NCBI RefSeq assembly: GCF_013450295.1
Contig: NZ_SKBR01000002.1
Location: 1,698,501 to 1,762,500, forward strand
Length of the DNA: 64,000 bases
Origin: Streptomyces sp. AJS327
GTDB lineage: Bacteria > Actinomycetota > Actinomycetes > Streptomycetales > Streptomycetaceae
Direction: 5' to 3'
Shown here: positions 63,401-64,000 of the stretch, piece by piece
Layout of the letters: every line of letters begins with the position of its first letter
Position numbering within the stretch: the first letter of the stretch is position 1
Position numbers and translations under genes: made by a program
The notes under the pieces: generated by a model
What the model was told of the DNA's origin: nothing
Seen by the model: only the letters and a program-made list of their open reading frames with translations
Database searches by the model: none

Positions 63401-64000
63401 GGAACGGGCTTTGTGGAGTTGGCTGTTCGGGCGGGTGACGAGGTTGGTTGTGGTCAGCTGAGTGAACTGACGCTTCAGGCGCCGTTGGTGTTGCCGGAGC
63501 AGGGTGCGGTGCAGATTCAGGTGGTGGCTGGTGCCGTGGATGACGGTGGTCATCGTTCGTTGCGTGTCTATTCGCGGCCGGAGGGTTCGGAGGCGGATGG
63601 GGCGTGGGTGTGTCATGCGGAGGGTGTGCTGAGCGCTGAGACGGTGGCTCCCTCGTCGGAGCTGACCGCCTGGCCTCCGGCGGGTGCTGAGAGCGTCGAC
63701 GTCTCCTCGTTCTATGAGGGGGCTGCCGAGGCTGGTTATGGCTATGGTCCGGCGTTCCAGGGGCTGCGGGCGGTGTGGCGGCGCGAGGGTGAGGTGTTCG
63801 CCGAGGTCGCGCTGCCCGAGGAGCGCAGTGCTGAGGCCGCTGGCTTCGGTATCCACCCCGCGTTGCTCGACGCCGCGCTCCACGCCAACGGATTTGGCGA
63901 ATTCGGTGGTGATGGTGGGGAGTTGCGGCTGCCGTTCGCGTGGACGGGGGTGTCCCTGTTCGCGGCTGGCGCCGACCGCGTCCGGGTGCGGATCTCCGCA
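60443..64000 (+). CDS. Modular type I PKS, 3'-partial: docking-KS-AT-DH of module 12
   Basis: 1,186 codons are in the window, open to the last base with no stop. The N-terminal class 1a docking helix ([16 protein letters not shown] core) pairs logically with the class 1a tail of gene 5. KS 34-460 (Cys206) has an unusual stretch, [10 protein letters not shown], where the other KSs have [10 protein letters not shown] or [10 protein letters not shown] (61366-61410), and HSGATAG after NIG. AT 576-926 with GHSQGE and YASH (770-773) reads as methylmalonyl-specific. DH begins at about residue 943 with [11 protein letters not shown] (His977) and [10 protein letters not shown], and is cut by the edge. 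Its front is almost identical to the DHs of modules 8 and 9, so I predict ER and KR domains just beyond the window. Ionomycin reading: adds C5-C6 with the 6-methyl and reduces C7 to CH2. Confidence 0.95.
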   Translation, partial: MTTNEDKLREYLKRVTTDYSQLRQRMRELEAKDQEPIAVVGMACRLPGGVASPEDLWHLVAEGQDGITPFPTDRGWDEDLYDADPDAHGKTYVVEGGFLHDAPDFDAEFFGISPREALAMDPQQRLLLETSWEAIERAGIVPSSLRGSRTGVFAGAVAADYSSRLDRVPEEIEGFLVTGNMTSVVSGRVSYVLGLEGPAVTVDTACSSSLVATHLAFQALRQGECDLALAGGVTVLATPSGFVGFSRQRGLAADGRCKAFAASADGTNWAEGVGVLVLERLSDARRNGHNVLAVLRGSATNQDGASNGLSAPSELAQRRVIEQALESARLTPRDVDTVEAHGTGTSLGDPIEAQALLATYGQDRPEGRPLWLGSIKSNIGHSGATAGVAGVIKMVMALRKGVLPRTLHVDEPTPHVDWSAGEVRLLTEARAWERDGDRPLRGAVSSFGVSGTNAHVIVESAPPAAESESGSGTGSATTVVSGAGALSGSPVLPWLVSARSADALSAQAGRLSSAVGAGDPVDVGWSLLSSRSVLEHRAVVWGAESTELNSGLAALGSDGVAGNVVSGTVDSGSGAGSGVVFVFPGQGSQWVGMGRGLLESSPVFAERLAECEAALAAYVEWSLREVLCGVDEGWMERVDVVQPVLWGVMVSLASVWESLGVTPSAVVGHSQGEIAAAVVAGALSVEDGARVVALRSRLIGEVLAGGGGMVSVAEGLEWTEAAVESVEGVSVAAVNGPSATVVAGTVSGLEALVARAEGEGVRARWVPVDYASHSVQVEAIEERLREVLAGVAPREARVPVVSAVTGEVIDGTGMDGEYWYTNLRQRVRFSEAVNVALGMGCSRAIEVSAHPVLTMGVEAIAEEAGIEATVVGTLRRDEEENARLIANAAELWVRGVEVDWSAVFAGRAVRYVDLPTYAFQRERYWLESAGGVSDVSGAGLDSAEHPLLGAAVSLASGDGVMLTGRLSLRTHPWLADHAVAGTVLFPGTGFVELAVRAGDEVGCGQLSELTLQAPLVLPEQGAVQIQVVAGAVDDGGHRSLRVYSRPEGSEADGAWVCHAEGVLSAETVAPSSELTAWPPAGAESVDVSSFYEGAAEAGYGYGPAFQGLRAVWRREGEVFAEVALPEERSAEAAGFGIHPALLDAALHANGFGEFGGDGGELRLPFAWTGVSLFAAGADRVRVRISA
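60542..64000 (+). other. Module 12, partial: KS-AT(methylmalonyl)-DH-(cut)
   Basis: KS Cys 61058-61060, AT YASH 62750-62761, DH from about 63269 with His 63371-63373 and Asp 63869-63871. The reductive loop beyond DH is outside the window. Confidence 0.9.
62168..63220 (+). repeat. Methylmalonyl-AT DNA repeat, copy 6 (module 12)
   Basis: Offset +54,111 from copy 1. Similarity continues into the front of the DH shared with modules 8 and 9. Confidence 0.88.

Overview
This 64-kb, high-GC window (roughly 70% G+C, strong third-position G/C bias, GGAG-type ribosome sites) looks like a Streptomyces or close actinomycete chromosome. It lies entirely inside a cis-AT type I modular polyketide synthase (PKS) locus. 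Six large genes run on the + strand with 10-70 bp spacers, and both end genes are cut by the window edges. I see no RNA genes, insertion sequences, CRISPR arrays or tailoring genes.

Layout. Gene 1 (1-27556, 5' end missing, at least 9,184 codons) carries the tail of one acyl carrier protein (ACP0) and modules 1-5. Gene 2 (27626-32629) is module 6 and gene 3 (32700-38432) is module 7. Gene 4 (38486-51349) holds modules 8 and 9, gene 5 (51379-60432) modules 10 and 11, and gene 6 (60443 to the edge) the start of module 12. My module numbers are local. Domain content: M1 malonyl, DH-ER-KR; M2 methylmalonyl, DH-KR; M3 malonyl, DH-ER-KR; M4 malonyl, KR (A1); M5 methylmalonyl, KR (A2); M6 methylmalonyl, KR (A2); M7 malonyl, DH-KR; M8 and M9 methylmalonyl, DH-ER-KR; M10 malonyl, KR (B1); M11 methylmalonyl, DH but no KR; M12 methylmalonyl, DH and then the window ends.

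Product. Read collinearly, this order fits the carbon skeleton of the calcium ionophore ionomycin from about C28 to C5. It gives two-carbon spacers around a methyl-branched alkene (bis-tetrahydrofuran precursor), the C23 oxygen, the C19/C21 diol with 18,20-dimethyls, the C16=C17 alkene, the reduced 12,14-dimethyl stretch, the C9/C11 dioxygenated (beta-diketone) unit and the 8-methyl. Stereochemical fingerprints in KR4, KR5, KR6, ER8 and ER9, and the missing KR in M11, agree with the ionomycin configuration as I remember it. The assignment is an inference from domain order and motifs plus recalled structure; no database search was possible.

Other structure. Long DNA tracts are almost identical between modules. 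A GT-rich malonyl-AT block of about 1 kb is present four times, a methylmalonyl-AT block six times, the post-AT halves of M5 and M6 are near copies, and the ER-KR regions of M1 and M3 are near copies. KS domains resemble one another according to the module upstream of them. Docking helices are of one class at most gene junctions and of a different class at the gene 4/gene 5 junction.
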